Shown here piece after piece: positions 42,603-51,630 of a DNA stretch of 64,000 nt. The position numbers and the translations under genes are program-made. Numbering within the stretch: position 1 is the first letter of the stretch; each line of letters opens with the position of its first letter. The stretch is taken from the NCBI RefSeq assembly GCF_002278135.3, contig NZ_CP029425.2, positions 2,208,001-2,272,000 of the forward strand. Direction: 5' to 3'. Under the pieces are notes generated by a model that saw nothing but the letters and a program-made list of their open reading frames with translations, had not been told where the DNA came from and searched no databases. The stretch comes from Bradyrhizobium ottawaense (GTDB lineage Bacteria; Pseudomonadota; Alphaproteobacteria; Rhizobiales; Xanthobacteraceae).

Positions 42603-45600
42603 ATGCAGATTGCGGAGTGGCTCGAGAAGCTGGGGCTTGGGCAATACGCAGAGCGTTTTGTCCAAAATGGGATCGACATGGGCGTCCTTCCCGAGCTGAT
42701 GGTCGAGGACTTCGACAAGCTCGGAGTCCTGCTCGGGCATCGCCGCAAAATGCTGCGTGCGATTGCCGACCTTGATCCAGCCGCGTTGATCGCATCGCCG
42801 ACGCCTCCTCACGACGCCGAGCGTCGCCACCTCACTGTCATGTTCTGCGATCTGGTCGGCTCGACTGCGCTCTCGGCGCGTCTCGATCCCGAGGATATGT
42901 GGGAAGTGATCCGGGCCTATCGCGCCGCCTGCGCGAGCGTCGTTGCTGCTTATGACGGCAGGATAGCCAGGTTCGTCGGTGACGGAATACTCGTCTATTT
43001 CGGCTATCCGCGCGCCCACGAAGATGATGCGGAGCGCGCAGTGCGGGCCGGCCTTGACACCATCTCCGCGGTTCGCCAGCTCAAGATGGGCGCCGACGAA
43101 CGGGTTGAACTGCGGATCGCAATTGCGACCGGGCTTGTGGTGGTCGGCGACCTCATCAGCGGAGATGCGTCAGAGGAGCGCGCAACCGTCGGCGATACAC
43201 CAAACCTCGCTGCCCGGCTCCAGAGCCTGGCGGAGCCGGGAGCGGTCGTCGTTGCCTCGTCGACGCGCCGGCTGCTCGGTGATCTCTTCACGTTTCGCAA
43301 CCTCGGCCGCCGCGAGGTCAAGGGGATATCCGAACCCATCGCGGTCTGGGCGGTCGAGGGAGCGCCCGCATCGGAAAGCCGCTTCGAGGCGGTCCACGCG
43401 GCGCGCTCGATCGGCTTTGTCGGCCGCAAGGAGGAGATCGAACTCACGCTCTCGCGCCAGCGGTTGGCATGGCAGGGGCACGGGCAGATGGTGCTGATTT
43501 CCGGCGAAGCCGGCATCGGCAAGTCGCGCATGGTCGCAATGCTGTCCGAAAGCCCCGTGTTGGGGACGCACCGCCGGGTGCGATATCAGTGCTCGCCGTA
43601 CCACACCAACAGTTCGCTTCATCCCTTTGTCGCGCAACTCGAGCGCGCTGCCGGCATTTGCTCGCACGACACGCCCGGGCAAAAGCTCGACAAGCTCGAG
43701 GCGATGCTGGCGCTTGGAACGCAGCAGGTTGCCCGGGCGACAGCGCTCATTGCGGCACTGCTTTCGATCCCAACCGGCGACCGTTATCCGCCGCTCGGTC
43801 TGAGCCCGGCGCAGCTGCGGCGGCAGACCTTTGCCACCCTTCTCGATCAGCTCGAGGGATTGGCGCGAGAGCAGCCCCTGCTGATTGTCTGCGAGGATAT
43901 GCACTGGGCCGATGCCACGACACTCGAACTGTTCGATCTCGGGGTCGACCGGATCAGGGGGCTGCCGATACTCGTGCTCATGACATCGCGGCCGGAATTC
44001 GAGCCCTCCTGGTCGGGCCTTGCCAACGTCAGTCTGTTGCGGCTCGACCGGCTCGACCGGCAGGACACGCGCGCGCTGGTCGAGGAGGTGACCGTTGGTC
44101 GCCAGCTGCCACGCGAGATGCTGAAGCAGATCATCGACAGGACGGATGGCGTCCCGCTCTTCGTCGAGGAATTGACCAAGATGGTGCTGGAGTCCGGATG
44201 GCTCGTCGAAGGTGCCGGGCGCTATCGCCTCGAAAGTCCGCTCCCGCCGCTGGCTATTCCTGCGACGCTGCAGGATTCGCTGATGGCGCGGCTCGACCGG
44301 CTGGCTCCGGTCAAGGAGGTGGCGCAGATAGGCGCCGCCATCGGCCGCGATTTCTCGTACGCGTTGCTGAGATATGTGGCGGGACGCGATGATCTGACGC
44401 TGAGCGCTGCGCTGGGGCAACTCGAAGAGGCCGAACTGCTGGTGTGTCGCGGGGCTCCGCCCGAAGCAAACTATAGTTTCAAGCACGCTCTCGTTCAGGA
44501 GGCGGCCTACGAGAGCCTGCTCAAGAGCAAACGGCAGGTGCTTCACACGCGCATCGGTGATGTCCTGCGCGAGAAGTTTCCAGCCGTGGCCGAGACTGAG
44601 CCGGAAGTTCTGGCGCACCACTTCACCGAAGCTGGGCTGAACGAGGTCGCCCTCGAGTGGTGGCGCAAGGCGGGCCAGCAGGCGCTGAAACGCTCGGCCT
44701 ATTCCGAGGCGATTGCGCATCTCGGCAAGGCGATTGCCATTGCCGATGAGTTGCCCGACGAGCCTCGCCGGATGATGAGCAGGCTGCATCTTCAAATCGC
44801 CTATGGCCGCGCATTACGGGGCAGCCTCGGCCACAGTGCTCCGGAAACGGTCGCGGCATGGACGCGAGCGCGCCAGTTCGCAGTCGACATCAATGATCCC
44901 GTTGAACTTGCGCCGATCCATTCGGGCCTCTTCAATGCCTGCCTGACACACGGCGAGCTCGCTCCGATGCGGGAGCTGGCGGATGCCATCAAGAGCGCGG
45001 CCGACCGACGACCGGACTCACCGGTGGCCGCCGTCGTTGCACATTGGACCGGCGGGGTGACCTGTTGGTTCGGGGGCGACTATTTGAACGCGAGGGTGCA
45101 TCTCGAGCAGGCACTGGACATCTATGGCGCCGAGCCGGATCCAGCGACGTTCAGGGCCTCGGCGCTGGATCTTCCGTTCGTGATCATGAGGTTTCTCGCC
45201 TTGGTGCTTTGGCCGCTTGGCAGGATCGCCCGGGCACGCCGCCTCGCCGCCGAAGCGGTGAGTGCTTCCGGAGAAAAACGGGCGCTTTCCCAGGCCAATG
45301 CGCTTGTGCATCGAGCCGTGTTCGACGGAGTATGCGGCGGCATGTTGCAGCAAACAGAGACGATCCTGGCGCTCGGTCTCGCGCGCGACCACACGATGCC
45401 GCTGTATGTGGCCGCGGGCACCTACCTGAACGGCCTGGCCAAGTGGCGCGACGGCGACCGAGCCACTGGACTTACGGAAATGCGCCGCGGCTGGACCTTG
45501 CTACACGAAAATGACTGCTACCTCTGTGAACCGTTTTGGGGGATGCATGTCGCCATGGCGGACGCAGAGTCGGGCCAAGTCGAAACCGGGCTGGAAATCC

Positions 45601-45932
45601 TGAGCGAATCGATCGCATGGGTGGCGCAATCCGGCCAGCATTGGCTCGATGCCGAGCTGCACCGCGTCTATGGCGAGCTTTTGTTGCGTCAGGATCCTCC
45701 AGACGAATCCGGTGCCGAAGATGCCTTCGAGCAAGCGCTGAAAATCGCACGACGCCAGCAGGCGAAGACGTTCGAGTTGCGCAGCGCCCTTGGACTTGCT
45801 CGCCTGCACAAGACAAGGGACCGAGCGGGCGCGGTCTCTGAAGTGCTTGCTCCCTTGCTCGCCGAGTTCGATGCGGAGCGAAATCTTCCCGAAGTCGTAG
45901 AAGCGAAAGAGCTGCTTGGGAACGGGCGTTAG
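42603..45932 (+). CDS. SAM-domain class III cyclase with AAA ATPase and TPR repeats
   Basis: The 1109-residue protein starts with a SAM domain (EWLEKLGLGQYAERFVQNGIDMGVL, to about residue 60). A class III cyclase domain follows (about 75-245) with metal Asp residues in VMFCDLVGSTALS and RFVGDGILVYFG and Asn/Arg in GDTPNLAARLQS. The usual substrate-binding Lys is replaced by Arg. A STAND-like ATPase has Walker A GEAGIGKS and Walker B LLIVCEDMHW. The C-terminal 500 residues look like TPR-type helices. Such proteins are probably cytoplasmic signal integrators that may make cAMP. The ATG at 42603 is chosen over a GTG at 42594; both are possible. Confidence 0.9.
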   Translation: MQIAEWLEKLGLGQYAERFVQNGIDMGVLPELMVEDFDKLGVLLGHRRKMLRAIADLDPAALIASPTPPHDAERRHLTVMFCDLVGSTALSARLDPEDMWEVIRAYRAACASVVAAYDGRIARFVGDGILVYFGYPRAHEDDAERAVRAGLDTISAVRQLKMGADERVELRIAIATGLVVVGDLISGDASEERATVGDTPNLAARLQSLAEPGAVVVASSTRRLLGDLFTFRNLGRREVKGISEPIAVWAVEGAPASESRFEAVHAARSIGFVGRKEEIELTLSRQRLAWQGHGQMVLISGEAGIGKSRMVAMLSESPVLGTHRRVRYQCSPYHTNSSLHPFVAQLERAAGICSHDTPGQKLDKLEAMLALGTQQVARATALIAALLSIPTGDRYPPLGLSPAQLRRQTFATLLDQLEGLAREQPLLIVCEDMHWADATTLELFDLGVDRIRGLPILVLMTSRPEFEPSWSGLANVSLLRLDRLDRQDTRALVEEVTVGRQLPREMLKQIIDRTDGVPLFVEELTKMVLESGWLVEGAGRYRLESPLPPLAIPATLQDSLMARLDRLAPVKEVAQIGAAIGRDFSYALLRYVAGRDDLTLSAALGQLEEAELLVCRGAPPEANYSFKHALVQEAAYESLLKSKRQVLHTRIGDVLREKFPAVAETEPEVLAHHFTEAGLNEVALEWWRKAGQQALKRSAYSEAIAHLGKAIAIADELPDEPRRMMSRLHLQIAYGRALRGSLGHSAPETVAAWTRARQFAVDINDPVELAPIHSGLFNACLTHGELAPMRELADAIKSAADRRPDSPVAAVVAHWTGGVTCWFGGDYLNARVHLEQALDIYGAEPDPATFRASALDLPFVIMRFLALVLWPLGRIARARRLAAEAVSASGEKRALSQANALVHRAVFDGVCGGMLQQTETILALGLARDHTMPLYVAAGTYLNGLAKWRDGDRATGLTEMRRGWTLLHENDCYLCEPFWGMHVAMADAESGQVETGLEILSESIAWVAQSGQHWLDAELHRVYGELLLRQDPPDESGAEDAFEQALKIARRQQAKTFELRSALGLARLHKTRDRAGAVSEVLAPLLAEFDAERNLPEVVEAKELLGNGR

Positions 45933-46249
45933 CCGCGCCGCCATTCGATCGGCGCAAACGCCGCGCCGACTTCAAGCCGGAATGGGTCGATATCTCGATC
46001 CTCGACTCGGCAGCCGTAGTTATCCGGTTTTGACACAGCTTAACCTGTTGTGGTGAATGCTAGATATGCTTCTCGTGGTTGCGAAGGCGAGTCTGCCGCG
46101 GCGGCGAATCCTGATTTCGGCTGGCGGCAATGTTGTCGGATTGCTCCTTGCCTCAAGGCGCAGACGTCATCCCAGCGCCGGGCCATGCGGCGATTGGCTT
46201 GCCTTCGCTGCGGCTGGCGCAGCGACCAAAGCCCATTGGAGATCCAGTC
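45933..46249. other. Gap with candidate promoter of the polysaccharide operon
   Basis: No gene is supported in this gap of about 320 bases. TTGACA at 46030-46035 is a perfect -35 box, but the best -10 about 17 bases on is weak (GTGAAT). It may drive the downstream HlyD-glycosyltransferase-GGDEF operon. Some or all of the last 120 bases could be coding if the HlyD gene starts at the ATG at 46130. Confidence 0.35.
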
Positions 46250-47530
46250 GTGGTTCGTTTGCACGTCGAACGTTTCATTCGTAGCCGGGTTGTTCGTCGA
46301 GCCCTGGCGCTCGGGATCATCGCGCTGAGCGGATGGGCCCTGTTGCCGTATGTGACCTACCGAATCGCTCCCTCCGCATTCGTCAATGCCGAGCTCATGC
46401 GGGTGACTGCACCCTTCGCGGGTCAGCTCTCGCCTGATCTTCCACGCAAGGGTGAATATTTCCAGCAGAGCCGGGTGGTGCCGATGGTCGGGGCGCGGTC
46501 GCCGGATCGCCGGCACCTCATGGACCTCGATCAGCAGCTTGCCATGTCCACCAAACGCGCCGAGCTCGCACGTCGGCAACTCGAGGAAATCGCCGGGCTC
46601 GATCGCAAGCTCGGCGAGCGCAGCGAGGACTATCGTTTGGGGATGGTCGCGCGCCTGAACCACGAGATCGGCGAAACGGAAGTTGAAAAAGGCGGCTGTC
46701 TCGCCGAGGCGCGGCAGCGGAACGATGTCGCGGGCCGGATGGAGAGGCTCGTGAAGCTCGGCATCAGTTCGCAAATCCGCTCCGGTGAGGCCCAGGCCTC
46801 GCAGGAGGCAACCGCAACGCGGTGCCAGATGGCCGATGAACGCCTGCAGCGCCTCAAGACCGAGTTGGGGGCGGCCGAGAAGGGCATTTATCTTCGTGGC
46901 GACGCCAATGACGTGCCGTATTCTCAGCAGCAGCGCGAGCGGCTTGTCCTCCGCCGCCAGGAGCTCGAGACAGACCTGTTGCAGAACAGCTCACGTGCCA
47001 CGCAGCTGGCCGCGGAAATCGCAGAGGAACGCACTCGGCTCGATCGTCTCGATCACTACGATCTGTCCTTGCCCGCAGCCCATGTGGTCTGGTCGGTCGC
47101 GGCCAGCCCGGGCTCGATGGTCACGGAAGGGCAATCGGTCTTTGATTTTGCAGATTGCGAACGCCGATTTATCGTTGTTGAACTCCCCGAACGCGATTTC
47201 GAGAAGATCAAGGCCGGAGATGCGGCTACCGTGCGCCTGATTGGGAGCCGCGAATGGAAGACCGGCCAGATCCGGCAAGTCCGCGGATCGGCAGCGTACG
47301 GCGATGATCGGCTGCTTGCGGCTCGGGTGCCGCGGCCCGATCCGGGCAACATTACCGTTGAGATATCGCTTCCGCCCAATGAGACGTCGGCCGACCATAA
47401 CGGCTCCTGCGATATCGGACGGTTGGCTGAGGTGCGCTTCGAGCGTAGCGCCGACGGCCTGCTACGATTGGTCAGCTCGAAGTTGAAATGGCTGACCGCG
47501 CGCCTGGAGCTCGATCATTCGTCCCTGTGA
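46250..47530 (+). CDS. HlyD-like membrane fusion protein
   Basis: The 426-residue protein has one N-terminal membrane helix (RALALGIIALSGWALLPYVTY), a split lipoyl-like domain (NAELMRVTAPFAGQLSPDL and AAHVVWSVAASPGSMVTEGQSVF), a long coiled coil between them and a C-terminal barrel (FIVVELPERDFEKIKAGDAATVRL). This is the architecture of HlyD/Alg44-like periplasmic adaptors. It is 12 bases upstream of a cellulose-synthase-like gene, so I infer a role in polymer export. I chose GTG at 46250 because GGAG precedes it by eight bases; an ATG at 46130 would add 40 residues. Confidence 0.82.
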   Translation: MVRLHVERFIRSRVVRRALALGIIALSGWALLPYVTYRIAPSAFVNAELMRVTAPFAGQLSPDLPRKGEYFQQSRVVPMVGARSPDRRHLMDLDQQLAMSTKRAELARRQLEEIAGLDRKLGERSEDYRLGMVARLNHEIGETEVEKGGCLAEARQRNDVAGRMERLVKLGISSQIRSGEAQASQEATATRCQMADERLQRLKTELGAAEKGIYLRGDANDVPYSQQQRERLVLRRQELETDLLQNSSRATQLAAEIAEERTRLDRLDHYDLSLPAAHVVWSVAASPGSMVTEGQSVFDFADCERRFIVVELPERDFEKIKAGDAATVRLIGSREWKTGQIRQVRGSAAYGDDRLLAARVPRPDPGNITVEISLPPNETSADHNGSCDIGRLAEVRFERSADGLLRLVSSKLKWLTARLELDHSSL

Positions 47531-47542
47531 GCGAGATGTTCC

Positions 47543-49699
47543 ATGCAGGCCATGACTCTGCCTCTTTCTCAGCTGTTCGCGCCGATGCTGGGCATCTTTG
47601 CGGCGATGTACCTGTTGGCGCCGACCTTTCCAGTCGCGCGCCTTTGGGCGCGTGTCGCGGTCTTTATCGTGGTTTGGCTTGTGGTCGCCCGCTATCTCGA
47701 ATGGCGTATTTTCACAACCGTGCTGCCGGCAAGCGGGACTTGGTATCAGGTCGGCTGGATCTGGTTCTGTCTCTTCGTCGAGCTTCTGACCTTCACAGAT
47801 CAGTTCATTCTCTATCTGACGTTCCTTCGCAGGACCGATCGCAGCAGCGAAGCAGATCAGCACGAGCATCGGCTTCGCAGCCTGCCGGATGACGAGCTGC
47901 CCTCGGTCGACGTCTTTATTCCGACCTATGACGAGCCATTCGAGGTGCTGGAAAAGACGATCACTGGCGCGTTGTGTCTGGACTATCCAAACATCCACGT
48001 CTGGGTCCTGGATGATGGTCGCAGACCCTGGCTCAAGGAACTCTGCGAACACAAGGGCGCCGGGTATCTCACGCGCGCCGACAACTTGAATGCCAAGGCC
48101 GGCAATATCAATCATGCGCTGACGAAGACGAGCGGCGAGTTCTTCGCGATCTTTGACGCGGACTTCGTGCCGCAGCGCAATTTCCTGATGCGGTCGATGG
48201 GCTTCTTCGCTGATCCAAAGATCGGAATCGTTCAGATCCCGCACACCTTCTACAATGAGGACCCGATGCAGGCGAATCTTGGCCTGCACAGGGGGCTGCC
48301 GGACGAGCAACGGTTCTTCTTCGATTCCATCATGCCAGCGCGCGACGGCTGGGATGGTGCCTTTTGTTGTGGTTCCAACTCCGTCACGCGTCGCGCAGCA
48401 CTCCGCGCCGTGGGCGATGCCTTGCCGACCCAGTCCATTACGGAAGACATCCTGCTGACGCTGGTCCTGCTGCGCAAGGGGTACGTCACTCGCTATCTAC
48501 ACGAGCCGCTGGCGATTGGACTGGCGCCGGAAAGCCTTGACGCCTTTTTCGTGCAGCGGCAACGCTGGGCGCGTGGCGCGATCCAGACGCTGTATCTCGC
48601 CGACGGCCCGCTCGGCCCCGGATTGGGCTTGATGCATCGGCTCCTGTTCTTTCCGACCCATTGGCTCTCATTGGGCCTGCGGGCGCTCACGGTCGTGGTG
48701 GTTCCGATCGTGTTCATGTGGACTGGGCTCGCGCCTGTCGTCGACGTTACCCCTGAGTCGGTCTTCTACTACTTATTCCCCGCGATCCTGGCGCTCAACG
48801 GCGGCATCTCGTGGTTTGCGCCGCACGCGCATTTTCCGCTCGCCGCTCAGGTGTCGGCGACGATACAGAGCTTCAAGATTCTGCCGACGGTGCTTGGGAC
48901 TCTCGTCAAGCCGACGGGACATGCGTTCAGGGTGACGCCCAAGGGAGTTGCCGCGCGGTGCGCAAGCTACGCCGCGGAGATATTCTGGCCGTCAGCGGCC
49001 TTGATGGCGTTGACGGTTGTCGGCCTGGTTGTGAACACCATCCCGGAATGGCGGATGATCGATCATCCGGCCGCTTTACCGATGGTCGCCTTCTGGTCGG
49101 TGGTGAACATCGTCGTGCTCTTCTTCGTCTGCATGACCTCGCTGCAGGCGCGGATGGGACGCGCCGAGGAGCGTTTCGACTTCGATGAATCAGTCTTGAT
49201 CGAGACTGGCACCGGCGAGCGGCTTTCCGGGCGCGTGAGCAACATCTCCCTCTCTGGCGCCGGCGTTCTGCTCGGCGCCGGCATTGACTGTCCTCGCGGT
49301 GGAGAACCGCTGCGCGTGCACATCGCGCAGGTGGGGTGGATCGACGCGATGGTCGTGCAACGAAGAGGCCATCTCATCGGGCTGCAGTTCCATTTGCCGC
49401 AGTCGCTTGAACGAGACCTGCTGATCCGCAAGCTCTTTACCGTCGCCCGTCTGAAGGGGAACGGTGTCATCGCATGCTCCGTGAACAGGGCTATGCTCAA
49501 GAACATCTGGTCAATGGCCGCGCCGTTGCCTCACATTGTTACAACTGGCGCGAAGCCCGCATCGCTCTCGCCGACGGTGCGTCTGCCGGCAGAGAGCCTG
49601 GTCATTCGGCCTCAACCGCGGATCGACGATTTGGCACATCTTGCCGGAGTTCGAAGCCTGCATCCGACGAGTTTTACTGAACCTGGCTGCGTCTCTTGA
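47543..49699 (+). CDS. Cellulose-synthase-like glycosyltransferase 2 with PilZ domain
   Basis: The 718-residue inner-membrane enzyme has N-terminal membrane helices and a GT2 domain: VDVFIPTYDEP (122-132), LDDG (156-159), DADF (205-208), ITED, and the processive QRQRW motif (about 337-341). More helices follow. A C-terminal PilZ domain has RxxxR (RAEER, about 539-543) and NISLSG (about 567-572), the residues that bind c-di-GMP. It resembles BcsA, but no bcsB, bcsZ or bcsC is adjacent, so the polymer may not be cellulose. It overlaps the GGDEF gene. Confidence 0.92.
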   Translation: MQAMTLPLSQLFAPMLGIFAAMYLLAPTFPVARLWARVAVFIVVWLVVARYLEWRIFTTVLPASGTWYQVGWIWFCLFVELLTFTDQFILYLTFLRRTDRSSEADQHEHRLRSLPDDELPSVDVFIPTYDEPFEVLEKTITGALCLDYPNIHVWVLDDGRRPWLKELCEHKGAGYLTRADNLNAKAGNINHALTKTSGEFFAIFDADFVPQRNFLMRSMGFFADPKIGIVQIPHTFYNEDPMQANLGLHRGLPDEQRFFFDSIMPARDGWDGAFCCGSNSVTRRAALRAVGDALPTQSITEDILLTLVLLRKGYVTRYLHEPLAIGLAPESLDAFFVQRQRWARGAIQTLYLADGPLGPGLGLMHRLLFFPTHWLSLGLRALTVVVVPIVFMWTGLAPVVDVTPESVFYYLFPAILALNGGISWFAPHAHFPLAAQVSATIQSFKILPTVLGTLVKPTGHAFRVTPKGVAARCASYAAEIFWPSAALMALTVVGLVVNTIPEWRMIDHPAALPMVAFWSVVNIVVLFFVCMTSLQARMGRAEERFDFDESVLIETGTGERLSGRVSNISLSGAGVLLGAGIDCPRGGEPLRVHIAQVGWIDAMVVQRRGHLIGLQFHLPQSLERDLLIRKLFTVARLKGNGVIACSVNRAMLKNIWSMAAPLPHIVTTGAKPASLSPTVRLPAESLVIRPQPRIDDLAHLAGVRSLHPTSFTEPGCVS

Positions 49700-51600
49700 T
49701 CGATCACCGTAGTGATGTTCGCCAGGGGCGTCTGACGCTCTGGGCCTCGGCATTCGTCGTGGTCGCCTGCTTGGCGATTGTCGCAATCAGCGGTTGGCGG
49801 GAGTGGTCCTCGCGACAGACGGTGCTGAAGGGCTCCGAAACAGACATGGCCAATCTGGCCCGGTCGGTGACGCAGCACGCGGACGATACGTTCGAACTCG
49901 CGGACACCGTTCTCAATGTGTTGGTTGGCCAACTCGAACTCGAGGGAACCAGCCCGGCGGCAATCGCCAAGATTCAGACCTTTCTTTCCCGGCGCAAAGC
50001 CGCGAACCGGATCCGCGCCGTGTTCGTCTATGACGAGACCGGCCGCTGGCTCGCGACCAGCGAGCCTGTGGATTTCGCCGGCCTCAACAACAGCGACCGA
50101 GAGTATTTCCAGCATCATCGTGCCGTGGCTGACCGGGGCACCTTCATTGGGTCTCCAGTGAGGAGCAGGTCGGGCGGGCAATGGATCATCGCCGCGTCGA
50201 GGCGCTTCAATCATCCTGACGGCAGTTTTGCCGGAGTTGCCCTTACCACGATCGACGTCGACTATTTTCTGCAGTTTTATCGTGGTTTCGACGTCGGCCA
50301 GAGCGGTTCAATTGCACTGGCGACAGCGAACGGCATTATCCTCGCGCGTAGCCCGGACAACGGATATACGGGCCGCGATCTGTCGGGTGCTCCGCTCTTC
50401 AGGATTATCCGTGAGCGGCCGGCCGCGGACGTCTACTACTTCACGTCGCCTCTCGACGGCGTCCGGCGTCTGAGCTTTTATCAACTCAGCAGTCGCTACC
50501 CCGTTCTCGTGGTTGCTACAGAATCGGAAGATGACGTTTTGGCCCCCTGGCGCCGAGCCGCGCTGACACGCATGGCTGCGGTGCTCGGGCTGATAGGAGG
50601 ACTCGCTGTTGCGGGGCTCTTGCTGGTGCACCAGCTGCACCAGCGGCAAAAGATGGCCGCTGCCCTGGTCGCCAAGGAGGCGGATTTTCGCCTCCTTGCA
50701 GAGCAGTCGGGAGACATGGTCATGCGCATAGCGGTCGATGGACGGATCCTCTATGCGTCGCCATCCAGCGCTCGGATTCTTGGCTGGGCTCCAAACCAGT
50801 TGGTGGATACGTCAGCCCTCGCCGGCATAAATCCCGCGGACCTGGCCCGGGTTGGGCAGACGCTCTCCGCGTTGGGGAACGGCGAAGCCGAAGAGGCTAG
50901 AATCACGTATCGCATCCGGCATCGCGAGAAAGGCGAGGTCTGGATCGAAACCGCACTGCGCGTCGCCAGGAGTGCGCAGAGTGGAGACATCAACGGCGTG
51001 GTGGCGATCTCGCGCGACATGTCCGAACGTAAGGATCTGGAGGATAGACTGGCGGCTCTCGCCAGTTCGGATGGCCTGACGGCCTTGGCAAACCGCAGAC
51101 ACTTCGACGAACGGCTTGAGGCGGAATGGGACCGAGCCAGGCGCGAAGGAACGCCCCTGTCACTGTTGATGATGGACGTCGATCATTTCAAGAGTTTCAA
51201 CGATCAGTACGGGCATCAGGCTGGCGATGCATGTCTTCGCTCGGTCGCCGGGGTCCTGGCGGAGCAGGCCAGACGGCCGGCAGACGTAGCCGCTCGGTAT
51301 GGTGGTGAGGAATTCATCTTGCTGCTACCAAATACCGACATGGAAGGGTGCGAGCAGGTCGGAGAGCGAATCCGGCAAGCGATTCAGGACCTCGGCATCC
51401 TCCACGCGCTCAACCCGCCATCCAGGCAGGTCACCCTCAGCATTGGTGGCGCCACACATATGTCGTTCGGCGACAAGGCGGATTGCACGTCGCTGATAGC
51501 GGCTGCGGATAAGGCGCTTTACGCCGCCAAGGAGGGCGGACGCAACCGCCTGGTGATGTCAGGGCAAGTCGTCGCGTGGCCCGGCTCGATACGGGCTTGA
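49696..51600 (+). CDS. Diguanylate cyclase with extracytoplasmic sensor and PAS domain
   Basis: The 634-residue protein has two membrane helices flanking a dCache-like periplasmic domain (about 40-285; FVYDETGRWLATSEPVDFAG), a PAS domain (about 330-445) and a GGDEF domain with intact GGEEF (536-540). The inhibitory site RPAD lies five residues before GGEEF, so product feedback is expected. The TTG start at 49696 overlaps the TGA of the glycosyltransferase gene (TTGA), which implies translational coupling. It would supply c-di-GMP to the neighbouring PilZ domain. Confidence 0.92.
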   Translation: MIDHRSDVRQGRLTLWASAFVVVACLAIVAISGWREWSSRQTVLKGSETDMANLARSVTQHADDTFELADTVLNVLVGQLELEGTSPAAIAKIQTFLSRRKAANRIRAVFVYDETGRWLATSEPVDFAGLNNSDREYFQHHRAVADRGTFIGSPVRSRSGGQWIIAASRRFNHPDGSFAGVALTTIDVDYFLQFYRGFDVGQSGSIALATANGIILARSPDNGYTGRDLSGAPLFRIIRERPAADVYYFTSPLDGVRRLSFYQLSSRYPVLVVATESEDDVLAPWRRAALTRMAAVLGLIGGLAVAGLLLVHQLHQRQKMAAALVAKEADFRLLAEQSGDMVMRIAVDGRILYASPSSARILGWAPNQLVDTSALAGINPADLARVGQTLSALGNGEAEEARITYRIRHREKGEVWIETALRVARSAQSGDINGVVAISRDMSERKDLEDRLAALASSDGLTALANRRHFDERLEAEWDRARREGTPLSLLMMDVDHFKSFNDQYGHQAGDACLRSVAGVLAEQARRPADVAARYGGEEFILLLPNTDMEGCEQVGERIRQAIQDLGILHALNPPSRQVTLSIGGATHMSFGDKADCTSLIAAADKALYAAKEGGRNRLVMSGQVVAWPGSIRA

Positions 51601-51630
51601 AGAGCAATTCCAGCGCGCCGCGGCGTGGTG

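Noticed and set aside
46130..46249. ATG at 46130 as the start of the HlyD-like gene
   Set aside because: No ribosome-binding site is visible and the extra 40 residues are not adaptor-like; kept only as an alternative to the GTG at 46250.
47543..49699. Naming the GT2-PilZ enzyme bcsA
   Set aside because: The domain order fits BcsA, but no other bcs gene is adjacent and an HlyD-like partner is, so the polymer cannot be named.
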